Source: Chryseobacterium sp. JJR-5R
Lineage (GTDB): Bacteria > Bacteroidota > Bacteroidia > Flavobacteriales > Weeksellaceae
Assembly (NCBI RefSeq): GCF_034047335.1
Contig: NZ_CP139137.1
Span: 3,348,001-3,412,000, forward strand
Length of the DNA stretch: 64,000 nt
Reading direction: 5' to 3'
Shown here: positions 17,349 through 27,959 of the stretch, piece after piece
Position numbering within the stretch: the first letter of the stretch is position 1
Layout: every line of letters starts with the position of its first letter
Notes under the pieces: generated by a model
The model's database searches: none
What the model was told of the DNA's origin: nothing
What the model saw: the letters and a program-made list of their open reading frames with translations, nothing else
Made by a program: the position numbers and the translations under genes

Positions 17349-18425
17349 TTAGAATGTAAAAAATATTGTTTTATACGGCAGGAAAAGCTGTGGGTAGTTC
17401 ATTATATACTTGACGCAAAGTACAAGAAAAAATGATACTAATCCTGCAATATAAAGATACTTTCTCTCTCTGGTATATATCGTTATCAGCCAAACATAAA
17501 AAAGAGCTTCAAAGATATTGAAATAAATACTAATCCGGGATATGATAAACGTAAAATTGAAAGACAGGATTATATAAGCAAAGAGTGAAAAGAACATTAT
17601 ATTCAGAATATACTGTAATCTGGTATGATCTACCAGCTTGTTGAGCTTATTTTTGTTTACAAGCAGTAAGAATACAGGCAACCCACGCCTTAAAATTCCA
17701 AAGAAATAGGTTCTCAGATCTATTGTATCAGGCTCTGATAAGGAAAGGTATGCGGTAAATCTGTCTGAATAACTTTCAGGTAAAAGACTGATAAATTTTC
17801 CCATTATAAATGCATTAAACCCGCTGATCTGTATTAAAAGTGCAGCTGCAATCATGCAGAGCCAATATTTATACCTGATGTTATGATTAAACACAACAAA
17901 GATTAGACAAACAATTATTGTCCTGTGAAACAGCGATGCCAGAAGAATGCAGGCAATAAACGCTACTTTTTTGTTTTCTAGAAAATAAACACTTGCAAAA
18001 AACATAATGGAAACAGCCATCAGTTGTCTGGTACTGCCCATCAGCCCGATGGCAAAACAAAAGAAAATGAACAGAAAAAGTATAGAATTTGGTGTAGCCT
18101 TCCGGATTGAAAAAAAATAAAGTAAGAATATAACCGAATAGTAAAGTGCATTAAAAACATAAAATGTACACTTCAGATAATCCCTGCAGAACAATACCAG
18201 AAGATTATATCCCAGCTCAAATCTGTCTGTGCTTACATGGTTTATACGTAAGCCGTCAAAATTATTATAGTAATTATAAAAATCTGTTCCGCTTTCCCAT
18301 CTGAAACTTTCCAGGAACCACCACATTACCAAACAGAAAATCAATACTAAAGTCTTTTGTACTGATGAAAATTTTTCATCAAAAAAAGAAAAAAGTAATA
18401 AAAGAACTATTAATAACGGTATCAT
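17349..18425 (-). CDS. EpsG-family polysaccharide polymerase (Wzy candidate)
   Basis: A 358-residue integral membrane protein with about ten hydrophobic segments. The WESGTDFYNYYNNF segment near residue 50, ALYYSVIF and the GSTRQLMAVSIMFFASVYF stretch match the EpsG family, which includes O-antigen and exopolysaccharide polymerases. Such enzymes join lipid-linked repeat units at the outer face of the cytoplasmic membrane. Another polymerase-like gene lies directly upstream (18490-19920), so one may be the polymerase and the other may have a related task. Confidence 0.78.
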   Translation of the reverse strand: MIPLLIVLLLLFSFFDEKFSSVQKTLVLIFCLVMWWFLESFRWESGTDFYNYYNNFDGLRINHVSTDRFELGYNLLVLFCRDYLKCTFYVFNALYYSVIFLLYFFSIRKATPNSILFLFIFFCFAIGLMGSTRQLMAVSIMFFASVYFLENKKVAFIACILLASLFHRTIIVCLIFVVFNHNIRYKYWLCMIAAALLIQISGFNAFIMGKFISLLPESYSDRFTAYLSLSEPDTIDLRTYFFGILRRGLPVFLLLVNKNKLNKLVDHTRLQYILNIMFFSLFAYIILSFNFTFIISRISIYFNIFEALFYVWLITIYTRERKYLYIAGLVSFFLVLCVKYIMNYPQLFLPYKTIFFTF

Positions 18426-18489
18426 TAAAATTTAATATTTAAACAATTCTAAAGAAATACTTATGATAAAGGATTAATAAAAGTTGAAG

Positions 18490-19920
18490 CTATTTTACTC
18501 TTTTAAAGAAAAATCTGCTAAATATATAATAGACAAATAAATTCTGTATGAGACCTGCTATAAAAAAATAGGTGTCATTTTCAATCGTAACAATACTTAT
18601 TAAAAAGTTAACGTAAAACATAAAATAAAGAATGGTATTCTTATATTTCGTGTATTGTATGATGTTAATAACAATCAGAAGCATCAGTAAATGACAGAAG
18701 ACAAAGACAGATCCCCCTTCCAGATAAGCCCATCCGTATAAAGTAGGGGTTATGGAATTATGGGTGGCTGTGATCATTGACTGTAAACGCACCCCGATAT
18801 CTGATACAGGCTTATCAGGAAGAATTGCCCTGGGCACCATACTGACCGGAAGATAGACAAATCGTTCCATGTTTTTATAGTACTTCCATTCTTTCTCTTT
18901 TTCCATAGAAAAAATCAGATAAGGCAGCAAAGAAACTCTTTCTGAATAACTTTTACTGCCGGACGATACATTGTTATTAAAATCCAGCTCCACTGTTTTG
19001 GCAATCGCAATTACAAAAGCATCTTTTTTAGATATTCCCGGGATGTTGATCAGGGTATTCCTATAATTGTTATTAAAAGGATACAGGAATAATAAAAAAA
19101 TAAGTACAGGCACAATCCATTTCTTGGGAAGGCTTCTACCGGATTCTAAATAAGGAATAAGAAAAATCACAATCCCAAAAATTAAAATCCCTTTCATCCC
19201 TGCAATCAAGCCGAAACCGAAATACAGTATAATATAAGTATAAAAATAGAAATTGAAATTTCGGGAATCGTATTCGCTTATAAATTTTAAAAAGAAATAT
19301 ATTGTCAGAAACAAAGGTAAAGTCTGGTTGGTAATCTGTAACAGAAAGGAATAGCTTGATAAATTATTTTCTTCGTCTGCACCATATCCTATTACCCCTG
19401 AAAATAATAATATAAACTGCAAAATCATGATACAGTAAGAGGATATATAAAAAATTCTCAGATTTTTTAACTTATACTTCCTGCTTATCTCATAAACATT
19501 CAGCCGCTGTAATTTATTTTTCGATATGATAAGGAAAATTAAATCTAAAACATTAATCATTACAAGACTGAGGAATATGATCCACATGGCCGGAAATACC
19601 AAACTCTGATTAACATACAGCTCTCCGTATATCCCTACGTCTTTTGTCCCTAGTTTATCTGCAATCTGATAATAATTAAGGATAAGATATAAAAATGTAG
19701 CGAATTTCAGCCAGTCTGATAAAATAGGCTTGCCTTTTTTGTACCAGTTGTACCCGAAAGGCACCCATACCAGCAGAGACGATAAAAAAGCAACAATCAG
19801 CTCCGAAAAAACTTCACGATTTTTTACATTATCATAGATATCAAATGATCTTATCAATAAAACAATTATCAATAAAACAATCATTGAAATATATCCAAAA
19901 AAAGAGAGTTTCAGTTTCAA
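18490..19920 (-). CDS. Polytopic membrane protein, O-antigen polymerase-like
   Basis: A 476-residue membrane protein with about 11-12 hydrophobic segments and a large extracytoplasmic loop (about residues 290-390) containing the VPRAILPDKPVSD motif. A P-R-x-x-x-P-x-K-P segment of this kind is common in Wzy-type oligosaccharide repeat-unit polymerases. No close function can be assigned. Codons are strongly AT-biased, as expected of Wzx/Wzy genes. A 64-base gap separates it from the EpsG-like gene that follows. Confidence 0.65.
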   Translation of the reverse strand: MKLKLSFFGYISMIVLLIIVLLIRSFDIYDNVKNREVFSELIVAFLSSLLVWVPFGYNWYKKGKPILSDWLKFATFLYLILNYYQIADKLGTKDVGIYGELYVNQSLVFPAMWIIFLSLVMINVLDLIFLIISKNKLQRLNVYEISRKYKLKNLRIFYISSYCIMILQFILLFSGVIGYGADEENNLSSYSFLLQITNQTLPLFLTIYFFLKFISEYDSRNFNFYFYTYIILYFGFGLIAGMKGILIFGIVIFLIPYLESGRSLPKKWIVPVLIFLLFLYPFNNNYRNTLINIPGISKKDAFVIAIAKTVELDFNNNVSSGSKSYSERVSLLPYLIFSMEKEKEWKYYKNMERFVYLPVSMVPRAILPDKPVSDIGVRLQSMITATHNSITPTLYGWAYLEGGSVFVFCHLLMLLIVINIIQYTKYKNTILYFMFYVNFLISIVTIENDTYFFIAGLIQNLFVYYIFSRFFFKRVK

Positions 19921-19928
19921 AAGATGGT

Positions 19929-20924
19929 TTATTTATGAATTAATTTTAACATTTCAGTGAGCCTGACATCGTACGTATGATTTTCTATAAAATGCTGTCT
20001 CTGAAGATCACTCAGTGCGTACCTTTCTTCGGGTTTATCCAGGTAATACCTGACTTTTTCAATGGCTTCGTCTATATGCCTGTAGGTAAACTTTTCAACA
20101 TCAATCTTAGAATACTCTTCCAAGACGGGTTTATAATCGCACAGCTGAAATGCTCCGATTCCTCCTATTTCGAAGAATTTTACGTTGGCAGAATTAACTT
20201 CGGCATAATGGAAATTATTAAACACTATTTTGGATCCGCATAAAACTTCTGCTTTTCTCTCACCGGTAATAAACTCATTCCTGAAGTTTTCAGCAATTTC
20301 TTTTCTTGCAAATCTTTTATCTGCAATTCCGAACAACACAACATTAATATCCGCCTTTATCAGCTCGCTTACCATTCTTGAACGGTAAGGATACATGGTG
20401 CCGAAGGTTACCACATCAATATCTATTTCTTTCTCTAATTGATTTCTGTCTTTTGCCGAAGGCTTGTGTACCCTAGGATTTAAGGCTTCCGGAAAATAGT
20501 GTGCATTCAGCCTCATTTTATTCTGCATAAAATCCAGCATATACTTTTCTTTGGTAAACCATGCATCATAATCTGATGCGAAGATCTGCTGGTGCTCCAG
20601 AGTGGTCATCTGATCCGGATTGATATGGATCACCTTTGCCTTCAGGTTCTGCTTTATCATTCTGATACAAACAGGATGGATAAAACGATATGTAGCAATG
20701 ACAAGGTCCGGCTCCTGTTCAATCACTTTTTCTGCGATTTTTTTGAAAATAAGCTCATCATAAGAAGGGAAAAGCTTCGTGGCCCAATAATTATAACGGT
20801 AGGGTATCTTTATGACATCTTTGATATCAATATGAAAAACCTGGTGCCCGAGAAACTCCAGGGAATCATGCAAATGATATTCTAAACTATCAAAATCTTT
20901 GCTTCCTATAATAGCTACTTTCAT
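19929..20924 (-). CDS. CgeB-like glycosyltransferase
   Basis: A 331-residue protein with two Rossmann-like halves. The N-terminus reads MKVAIIGSKDFDSLEYHLHDSL; the C-terminal half has TFGTMYPYRSRMVSEL, KIVFNNFHYAEVNSANVKFFEIGGIGAFQLCDY and a DKPEERY segment. This pattern is shared by CgeB/DUF3880-type glycosyltransferases, where the FE.GG.GAF segment binds the nucleotide sugar. The sugar is unknown. It overlaps the upstream GT2 gene by 4 bases. Confidence 0.75.
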   Translation of the reverse strand: MKVAIIGSKDFDSLEYHLHDSLEFLGHQVFHIDIKDVIKIPYRYNYWATKLFPSYDELIFKKIAEKVIEQEPDLVIATYRFIHPVCIRMIKQNLKAKVIHINPDQMTTLEHQQIFASDYDAWFTKEKYMLDFMQNKMRLNAHYFPEALNPRVHKPSAKDRNQLEKEIDIDVVTFGTMYPYRSRMVSELIKADINVVLFGIADKRFARKEIAENFRNEFITGERKAEVLCGSKIVFNNFHYAEVNSANVKFFEIGGIGAFQLCDYKPVLEEYSKIDVEKFTYRHIDEAIEKVRYYLDKPEERYALSDLQRQHFIENHTYDVRLTEMLKLIHK

Positions 20925-21820
20925 ACTAATGTTCTTTTTACAGCATTTTCATAATTTTTCCTTTCCTGAGCGGTATACCGGGTATTAAATTTATTAATAA
21001 ACAGAAAAAACATATCCCAGAGTCTGTATTTGCCGAAATTCCCGGGATCATTTTTTTTCAGAAAGAGGTTTTTACTCGTATGCGTTATAATTCTTTTTTT
21101 ATTGCTGTAATTTTTTATTTCCTTACCGCTGCCGTCTTCTAAATGGATTATTTTTGTATCCGTATATACATAAGCGTGATAACCGGCTTTTTTCATACGG
21201 TATTGCAGGTCACTTTCTTCATAATACATAAAAAAATCCTTGTCAAAACCTCCCATGTCCGTAAAAACACGATTTCTTATCATAAGGTCTGCCCCGATAA
21301 CGTAATCAATTTCAAAAAATTTTTTTTCCAGAGGAAAAGGAACTTCAGTTTTACCCCGTAACAAATACTTCATCCCGGGGATGATTTTTTTATAATTATC
21401 AATTTCTTCTGCACAGGAAGTAAAATGGCTTCCGCAGCCATTATAGTTCATCTCTTTATCCACAAGTACACAGCCTAGACTTCCAATGTTGAGTTCTGCT
21501 TCTTTATTTCTAAAAAAACCAAGAAGTTTTTTAACTGAGTTTTCAATCAGCACAGTATCCGAATTTAAAAGAAACAAAAATTCCCCTCTGGCCTTTTCAG
21601 CTCCCAGGTTATTAGCTCTTCCGAACCCGATATTTTCAGGAGACTGTATAAATATAATATCTTCCATTTCACTGAAAAAAGCAGGAGAATCATCAGTAGA
21701 TGCGTTATCTACCAGAATAATTTCATAGTTTATATCTTCCGTGAATTTTTTCACAGATTCAATACAATCATTGGTAATTGTTTTTGTATTGTAATTAACG
21801 ATAATAATTGAACAATCCAT
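20921..21820 (-). CDS. Glycosyltransferase family 2 (rhamnosyltransferase-like)
   Basis: A 299-residue GT-A glycosyltransferase. It shows SIIIVNYNTK, ILVDNASTDDS, ENIGFGRANNLGAEKARGEFLFLLNSDTVL (the metal-binding D-x-D-like NSD), and a C-terminal FFMYYEESDLQYRMKKAGY motif. This layout is typical of WbbL-type rhamnosyltransferases, which would agree with the rfbC gene at the end of the locus, although the donor cannot be proven. It sits one base after the flippase gene. Confidence 0.86.
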   Translation of the reverse strand: MDCSIIIVNYNTKTITNDCIESVKKFTEDINYEIILVDNASTDDSPAFFSEMEDIIFIQSPENIGFGRANNLGAEKARGEFLFLLNSDTVLIENSVKKLLGFFRNKEAELNIGSLGCVLVDKEMNYNGCGSHFTSCAEEIDNYKKIIPGMKYLLRGKTEVPFPLEKKFFEIDYVIGADLMIRNRVFTDMGGFDKDFFMYYEESDLQYRMKKAGYHAYVYTDTKIIHLEDGSGKEIKNYSNKKRIITHTSKNLFLKKNDPGNFGKYRLWDMFFLFINKFNTRYTAQERKNYENAVKRTLV

Positions 21821-21821
21821 C

Positions 21822-23279
21822 CTATCTCTTCAATTTAGCTTTAAACATATTGATTACCTCAAAAAAAACTTTTTCTTTGGAAAGATAAAGAATCAGCATA
21901 AAAAATACAACAGCGGCACTTATTTCTACAGCAACTTTCAATACCAACGTATGATCTGGAAGCAGTGAAGTTAATAAAAACAGAAGGATTGAAATTGCAA
22001 TTGAGGCAATAATATAAATGAGTATGCTTCTGTTAAAAAAATTAATTTTCCGCAGCATTGATTTCCCTAAAATAATCATAAATACAACGCCGATAACCTC
22101 TGAAAAAACAGCTATTGATGCCGTTGCATTATGCCCGTATCGGTTGACAAAAATTAAGTTCAGAATAATACTGAGTACAGCCGCAATAATTGTTGACACT
22201 GTATAAATCCGTTCTTTCCCAAGCGGAAAAAGGATCAGAAACCCTAAAAAATAAGCCAGTCCTACGATAGTTACAATAGGCGATAAGATCTGAGTGGTGA
22301 GAATTGATTCCTCAAAACCATCGCCACCCATTAAAAGTGTAAAATCTTTCGCCAGGACCAGGAAACCAAAGGTAGCAGGTATCGAAAAAATCATTATATA
22401 ATTCAGAGCAGTTTCTACCAGATTATAGAATGCCCTCTTATCGCTTGCCAGCAAATGCGCGAGCCTGGGCAGCATAACGGCACCGATTGTGGTCACCATT
22501 GCAATTACAAAGCGGATCAGCTTATTGGCCATTACGTAATATCCTACCGCTTCATCCCCTTTAGCCGTACCAAGAATGGTAATATCCAGCTGTAAATAAA
22601 TACTGACTGAAATTGAGCCCACAAAAATAGTCATGGCCGGTTTTAAATGCTGTTTTAAGTCTAAGTTTTTAAAAGAAATTCCTTTAAAGTCCAAATATTT
22701 CTTCAAGTATAAAACATTGAAAACGTTTGCTCCCGCCGTGCTTAAAACAACGATAGAAGCATACCAGAGATAATCATCCGGGTTTTTGACCAGAACAAAC
22801 AGCAGGACAAAACTCAAACCCCGGACAACCAGATAACGGATTGTTATAAACATCTGGTCTTCAATACCCTGATAAAACCATTCTGCCCCGAAATTCGTAA
22901 ACAGTATTGTGGTGCTCAGGATAATGATAAGTTCTTTGTATGAAAAAAAATAAGGAAGATTAAGAATGACCCCGAAAATAACCAGATAGGAGATCAGGGT
23001 CGTAATTCCTAAAATCGTCAGCAGCTCAGTTACTAATTTCGTTCTTTTGAAACTGTCGTTTCTTATTTTTGCAACTTCCCGAAGCCCGTACATGGGGATC
23101 CCCAACGACGATAATAATAAGAAATAAGTAATAATAGAATTTACGTATTCAACTTTCCCTAAGCTTTCGGCACCTAAAACTTTATTGATATAAGGCATTG
23201 TAATAATGCCAAACAAAATACCGGAAACTACTCTCAGTAAATTTAATGCGTAGTTTACTTTAATACTTCGGATTTTCAT
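21822..23279 (-). CDS. wzx: Wzx-type oligosaccharide flippase
   Basis: A 485-residue integral membrane protein with about 12-14 transmembrane segments of the MOP (polysaccharide transporter) superfamily. The N-terminus (LLRVVSGILFGIITMPYINKVLGAESLG-type) and the PMYGLREVAKIRND segment are characteristic of Wzx. It moves undecaprenyl-pyrophosphate-linked repeat units to the outer face of the cytoplasmic membrane for the polymerase. It lies between the sugar dehydrogenase (143-base gap) and the GT2 gene. Confidence 0.9.
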   Translation of the reverse strand: MKIRSIKVNYALNLLRVVSGILFGIITMPYINKVLGAESLGKVEYVNSIITYFLLLSSLGIPMYGLREVAKIRNDSFKRTKLVTELLTILGITTLISYLVIFGVILNLPYFFSYKELIIILSTTILFTNFGAEWFYQGIEDQMFITIRYLVVRGLSFVLLFVLVKNPDDYLWYASIVVLSTAGANVFNVLYLKKYLDFKGISFKNLDLKQHLKPAMTIFVGSISVSIYLQLDITILGTAKGDEAVGYYVMANKLIRFVIAMVTTIGAVMLPRLAHLLASDKRAFYNLVETALNYIMIFSIPATFGFLVLAKDFTLLMGGDGFEESILTTQILSPIVTIVGLAYFLGFLILFPLGKERIYTVSTIIAAVLSIILNLIFVNRYGHNATASIAVFSEVIGVVFMIILGKSMLRKINFFNRSILIYIIASIAISILLFLLTSLLPDHTLVLKVAVEISAAVVFFMLILYLSKEKVFFEVINMFKAKLKR

Positions 23280-23422
23280 TAAGAAAAGTAATTGATTTAT
23301 AAAATTTCTTAAAGAAATTTGATTAAATTTTAAAGAAACATTATAAGATGCAAAGCAATGTTCCTTTTATCTGATGTATCTTCTGATTAGTACTCTGAAA
23401 ATATTTTAGATATTTTCCAACA

Positions 23423-24724
23423 TTATAATCTTGCGTCTACAGCATCTTTTTCCAAGAATGCTTTAACATCAAATAATACAGATTCATGACTTTTCAGGGA
23501 ACTGATATCCAAATCCTTGAATTCTTTATGAGATACAGCCAGAATCACAACCTCATATTTTTTGTCAGCCGCAAGGCTTTCCAGTGTTTCCAGATTATAT
23601 TCAGACTTTACTTCGTGATGGTCTGCCCACGGATCGTAGATGTCTACATTCAGCCCGTATTGCTTCAGTTCTGCGTAAATATCCACCACTTTTGTATTTC
23701 GGATATCCGGGCAGTTTTCCTTAAAGGTAACTCCAAGAATCAAAGCGTTTGCATTTTTAACCTGGATTCCTTTCCGGATCATCAGTTTTACCACTTTTCC
23801 GGCGATAAATTCCGGCATCATGTCATTTACTCTTCTTCCGCTTAAAATTACCTGCGGATGATATCCCAACTGTACGGCTTTATGCGCTAAATAATACGGA
23901 TCTACAGAAATACAGTGACCTCCTACCAGGCCCGGGCGGTATTTTAAGAAGTTGAACTTGGTCCCTGCAGCTTCCAGTACATCATGGGTATCAATCCCCA
24001 CCCTGTCGAATATCAATGCCAGTTCATTTACAAAAGAAATATTAACATCTCTTTGCGCATTTTCAATGGCTTTGGAAGCTTCTGCCACTTTTATGCTCGG
24101 TGCCTTGTGAGTTCCCGCTTTAATAATGAGCTTATACAGCTGGTCAATATTCTCGGCAATTTCAGGTGTTGAGCCGGAAGTGACTTTCTTTATTGTTACG
24201 AGCGTATTAACTTTGTCTCCGGGTACAATTCTTTCGGGAGAATATCCAACATAGAAACCCTCATTCAGCTGTAACCCTGATTCTTTTTCCAATACAGGAA
24301 TACATTCTTCTTCCGTACATCCCGGGTAAACGGTGGATTCATAAATAATGATATCGTCCTTCTTTATAATCCCGCCCAACATTTTGCTTGCTTTGATCAG
24401 TGAAGTAAGATCCGGAGCATTAAACCTGTCAATCGGGGTAGGCACGGTTACAATGTATACATTGGCATTGGCAATTTCTTCCAGGGAACAGGAAGGCACA
24501 TAGCCTTTTTTAAAATTGGTTTCGGAAGCTTCATCCAACCGTTTTTGTATTTCATCAGAATCGGCTTCCAATGTATGGTCATCACCATTTCTGAGCTCCT
24601 CTATTCGCTTTACATTGATATCAAAACCATAGACCGGTAAGTGTTTTGAGAATTCTAATGCTAACGGAAGACCTACATATCCCTGTCCAATTACTGCAAT
24701 TTTGTAACTATCAACTGTATTCAT
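23423..24724 (-). CDS. UDP-N-acetylhexosamine 6-dehydrogenase (TviB/WbpA-like)
   Basis: A 433-residue nucleotide-sugar dehydrogenase. It has the NAD-binding start KIAVIGQGYVGLPLALEF, YESTVYPGCTEEECIPVLE, SPERIVPGDK, the central helix with K-A-x-E-N-AQRDVNISFVNE and the catalytic cysteine in GGHCISVDPYYLA. It oxidises C6 of a UDP-sugar in two NAD-dependent steps to a uronate. The TviB/WbpA group uses UDP-GlcNAc or UDP-GalNAc rather than UDP-glucose, so a GlcNAcA or GalNAcA residue is the likely product. It is 5 bases after the wzc gene. Confidence 0.88.
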   Translation of the reverse strand: MNTVDSYKIAVIGQGYVGLPLALEFSKHLPVYGFDINVKRIEELRNGDDHTLEADSDEIQKRLDEASETNFKKGYVPSCSLEEIANANVYIVTVPTPIDRFNAPDLTSLIKASKMLGGIIKKDDIIIYESTVYPGCTEEECIPVLEKESGLQLNEGFYVGYSPERIVPGDKVNTLVTIKKVTSGSTPEIAENIDQLYKLIIKAGTHKAPSIKVAEASKAIENAQRDVNISFVNELALIFDRVGIDTHDVLEAAGTKFNFLKYRPGLVGGHCISVDPYYLAHKAVQLGYHPQVILSGRRVNDMMPEFIAGKVVKLMIRKGIQVKNANALILGVTFKENCPDIRNTKVVDIYAELKQYGLNVDIYDPWADHHEVKSEYNLETLESLAADKKYEVVILAVSHKEFKDLDISSLKSHESVLFDVKAFLEKDAVDARL

Positions 24725-24729
24725 TATTG

Positions 24730-27090
24730 TTATTTAAAAATACTTTTTATTTTATCAAAAAAGTTTTTGTGGTCTGCACCGTATCCGTACCCGTATTTAT
24801 TGCCATAGGCAAAAAACTCCCTGTTTACGTCATTAAGTACAAAAGCTGTGTTTTTTATTCTCTGGCTTTCAATCTGCTTATTGGCAAAATCAATTAAAGA
24901 TTTCTCTGTATGCCCAGATCTTGTAACGTATAACGTAACATCTGCCATATCAGCAATCAGTAAAGTATCTGTTACCAGCATCAAAGGAGCCGTATCAACA
25001 ATAATGTAGTCATACTTCGTTCTGAGCTCTGCCATCAGATCTTCATATCTGCCGTTAGATAGTAATTCCGTAGGATTCGGAGGGATACTTCCTGAATATA
25101 TTACATCTAAGTGTGGATTAAAAGAACTTTCATGAACAATATCTTTTACTGAAACATGATCATCATAAAGGAATTCCGTAAGGCCCGCCAATCCTTTTCT
25201 TGCCGCATTGTATCTCTGCAGCTGAGGATTCCTGATATCTGAACCGATAATAACAATCTTTTTCTTAGGAGTAGCCATCGTCAGGGCAAGATTTACAGAT
25301 ACGTGCGTTTTACCTTCACCCTTGACCGTAGAGGTTATAAAAACGGTCCTTCCCATCTTAAGGCTTTTAGGGAACATAAAATTCATGTTCGTGATAAGAA
25401 TCCTGAAGGATTCTGCCATTGGTGAAAGATCGTTCATTTTCACAAGCTCATCCTGCCCGCGCTCCATACTTGGAATTTCCCCGATAATGGGTTTTTTGCG
25501 GGTCAGTTTTTCCAAATCGTGCTTGGTTCTTACCTTATTGTTGAATAGCTGCTGTAAATAAATAAGCGCTAACGGAAACACCAATCCGAGCACAAGGCCT
25601 GATAAAAGGATAACCATTGATTTTGGGGCAATCTGCATGCCTACATAGGCTTCATCAACAATTCTTGCTTTAGGAGCGGTTACGGCCATAGAAATTGCCG
25701 TTTCTTCCCTTTTCTGCAGCAAAAGCAGGTATAATGATTCTTTTATCTGCTGCTGTCTCTCAATACTCCTGAAAAGTTTCTCCTGAGCAGGAACTCTGGC
25801 AATTTTACCTGAAATATTATTCTGTTCAGATGACAATCCGTTTCTTGCCAGTTGAAGCCCGGTTTTGTTTTTCTGTAAACTCTGGATCACTGAACCCCGG
25901 ATGTTATTGATCTGTTTGGTAATATCTACAACCAGAGGGTTTTCCGGAGTAGCACTTCCCAGCAACCTGTTTCTTTCCAAAACAAGCTGATTGTACGTAC
26001 CGATGCTGGATGTGGCACTCGGATTATTCAACCCTACATTACCCGGCAGCGTCTGATAAGAATTCTGGTTGGAAACATATCCCAATAAAGCATCTGTAAG
26101 CTCTAACTGAGCATTGATTTCCAGCTCTTTGCTTTTGGCCTCTGCATTGGTCTGCAGCCCCAGTTTGGTTTCAGTTTCTATATCAGAAATTTTATTACTC
26201 TGCTTAAAATTTTCCTTTTCATTTTCAACCTGGCCTAGATCTCTTCCTACCTGGGTTATACGGTCATCAATAAATTTTGCGGTATTATTGGATTCTGTAT
26301 TTTTATCTGCAATCGCATCTTCATTATAAGCCTGAACCAATCTGTTGATAAGGGTTCTTGCCTTCTTCGTCTCACTGTAGTTCATGGCTAACTTGATGAC
26401 CGTTGCATCTTTATTTACCAGTGATACATTAAGTGCAGCCTGATAAGCAGATGCTTTATCATCTAAACTCGAAATATCCAACAGCAGCTCTTTAACCTTC
26501 TTTCCGGAATACTTCTCATTTTTTAATATCATGATATTGGCAAACGGCAAATTAATCACTTTATTAAATGTTGAAGTGATTACAGGAATTCCTTCTGAAC
26601 TGATCTGCAGCTGTTCCCCGTCTATTTTTAAGTTCATTAAACGGGATACTTTTGCAGAAGTTTCCTTCTCCTGAATAATTCTTACCTTTACAGGAGATGT
26701 TTCACTGAAAAGTTCATGTTTTACATCACCTTTAAAAACATCTGTTTCCAAACCCAACACTCTGACCACTTCTTTCATCAGCTTTTTAGATTTGAAGATT
26801 TCCATTTCATTCTCCACTCCGTTACTTCCCATCTTTCCTATCCCGGAGATGTCCCGTAAAACAGCAAAATCCTGGTTCCCGCCGCCACTTGGCTTGGAAT
26901 CTTTGATAAGTACAGTAGAAGCAACTTCAAATACGGCGACCTGTTTCCTTAAATATAGATATGCACATAAAAGCGCAATGATCATACTTGCTGCAAACCA
27001 GTACCAGCGTTTTATATAGGGCTGTATTATTTCACGGATATGCAATTCAGAATCCTCTGCTTCCACTACATGGTTGTTCTTTTTCGTCAT
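24730..27090 (-). CDS. wzc: Polysaccharide copolymerase / tyrosine autokinase (Wzc)
   Basis: A 786-residue bacterial tyrosine kinase fused to its membrane adaptor. There is a Wzz domain with flanking membrane helices (about 30-50 and 490-515), a long coiled-coil periplasmic part (about 260-450), and a C-terminal BY-kinase domain with Walker [16 protein letters not shown], Walker A' [14 protein letters not shown] and Walker [11 protein letters not shown]. The tail has a tyrosine cluster ([13 protein letters not shown]). Wzc controls chain length and contacts Wza during export. No matching phosphatase gene is seen in the window. Confidence 0.93.
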   Translation of the reverse strand: MTKKNNHVVEAEDSELHIREIIQPYIKRWYWFAASMIIALLCAYLYLRKQVAVFEVASTVLIKDSKPSGGGNQDFAVLRDISGIGKMGSNGVENEMEIFKSKKLMKEVVRVLGLETDVFKGDVKHELFSETSPVKVRIIQEKETSAKVSRLMNLKIDGEQLQISSEGIPVITSTFNKVINLPFANIMILKNEKYSGKKVKELLLDISSLDDKASAYQAALNVSLVNKDATVIKLAMNYSETKKARTLINRLVQAYNEDAIADKNTESNNTAKFIDDRITQVGRDLGQVENEKENFKQSNKISDIETETKLGLQTNAEAKSKELEINAQLELTDALLGYVSNQNSYQTLPGNVGLNNPSATSSIGTYNQLVLERNRLLGSATPENPLVVDITKQINNIRGSVIQSLQKNKTGLQLARNGLSSEQNNISGKIARVPAQEKLFRSIERQQQIKESLYLLLLQKREETAISMAVTAPKARIVDEAYVGMQIAPKSMVILLSGLVLGLVFPLALIYLQQLFNNKVRTKHDLEKLTRKKPIIGEIPSMERGQDELVKMNDLSPMAESFRILITNMNFMFPKSLKMGRTVFITSTVKGEGKTHVSVNLALTMATPKKKIVIIGSDIRNPQLQRYNAARKGLAGLTEFLYDDHVSVKDIVHESSFNPHLDVIYSGSIPPNPTELLSNGRYEDLMAELRTKYDYIIVDTAPLMLVTDTLLIADMADVTLYVTRSGHTEKSLIDFANKQIESQRIKNTAFVLNDVNREFFAYGNKYGYGYGADHKNFFDKIKSIFK

Positions 27091-27098
27091 CTTTCTTT

Positions 27099-27923
27099 TT
27101 AATTCTTAAATAAACCTACTGCTACAGCTATGGCTGTAACCCCTATTGAAATAGCAGATAAAATGAGTGGCGTATTAGGGTTTTGTTTAGACATTGCATC
27201 CCTTGTATTATTAGAAGATACTATGATGGCATCACCTTGCTTTAAATTATAGTAAGGCGAATTAATAAGATTGGCATCCTGCAGATTTATTCTTCCATGG
27301 GTAATCTGTCCGTTTTCTGTCCTTATTACCAAAACGTCATTTCTTTTACCATACATGGTAAGATCGCCTGCCATGCCCAGAGCATTTAAAATAGTTGCCT
27401 GCCCGTTGGCAACCGTATAATCCCCCTGTCTGTTTACTTCACCTAAAACGGTCACTCTGAAATTTGCCAGTCTTATGTTAACGGTAGGATTGGTTACAAA
27501 TTCCTGCATTTTACTGCTCAGTTCTTCCTTAAACTGGATGAAGGTTTTATTTGAGGTATTAAGCCTTCCCAAAATCGGGAAATCTATATCTCCGTTTACA
27601 TTTACAATATAAGATGGCCCCGAAATATTCACGGTTCCCTGGCCGGGGGTGTTGCCTCCCGCCAGAGTATTCGTCTGAATGAATTCTGAAGAAGAATAAT
27701 TCTGATTAAACGGTTTTACAACATCCATATCCTTAGCGGTGACAAGGATGATAAGCTGATCTCCGGGCTGGATGGTGGACTGGGAATTTTTAGCTGAATT
27801 TTCTACTGCAACATTTTCTATATTCTGCATATAGTTAAGATCATTATGTGCATTAGGATTAGTTTTACAGGAAACTAAGATGAATACTACAACAACTGCA
27901 GCAAATATTTTACCTTTCATCAT
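27099..27923 (-). CDS. wza: Polysaccharide export lipoprotein (Wza/BexD-like)
   Basis: A 274-residue outer-membrane export protein. A signal peptide ends in the lipobox LVSC (Cys19 or Cys18 depending on which of two start ATGs is used). It has a Poly_export domain ([14 protein letters not shown]), SLBB-like repeats ([31 protein letters not shown] segment) and a hydrophobic C-terminal helix (about 250-270). It should form the outer-membrane channel for the polysaccharide together with the Wzc gene 8 bases downstream. Confidence 0.9.
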   Translation of the reverse strand: MMKGKIFAAVVVVFILVSCKTNPNAHNDLNYMQNIENVAVENSAKNSQSTIQPGDQLIILVTAKDMDVVKPFNQNYSSSEFIQTNTLAGGNTPGQGTVNISGPSYIVNVNGDIDFPILGRLNTSNKTFIQFKEELSSKMQEFVTNPTVNIRLANFRVTVLGEVNRQGDYTVANGQATILNALGMAGDLTMYGKRNDVLVIRTENGQITHGRINLQDANLINSPYYNLKQGDAIIVSSNNTRDAMSKQNPNTPLILSAISIGVTAIAVAVGLFKN

Positions 27924-27959
27924 ATTTTAAAATTGTACAAATATACATTTTATATTTTT

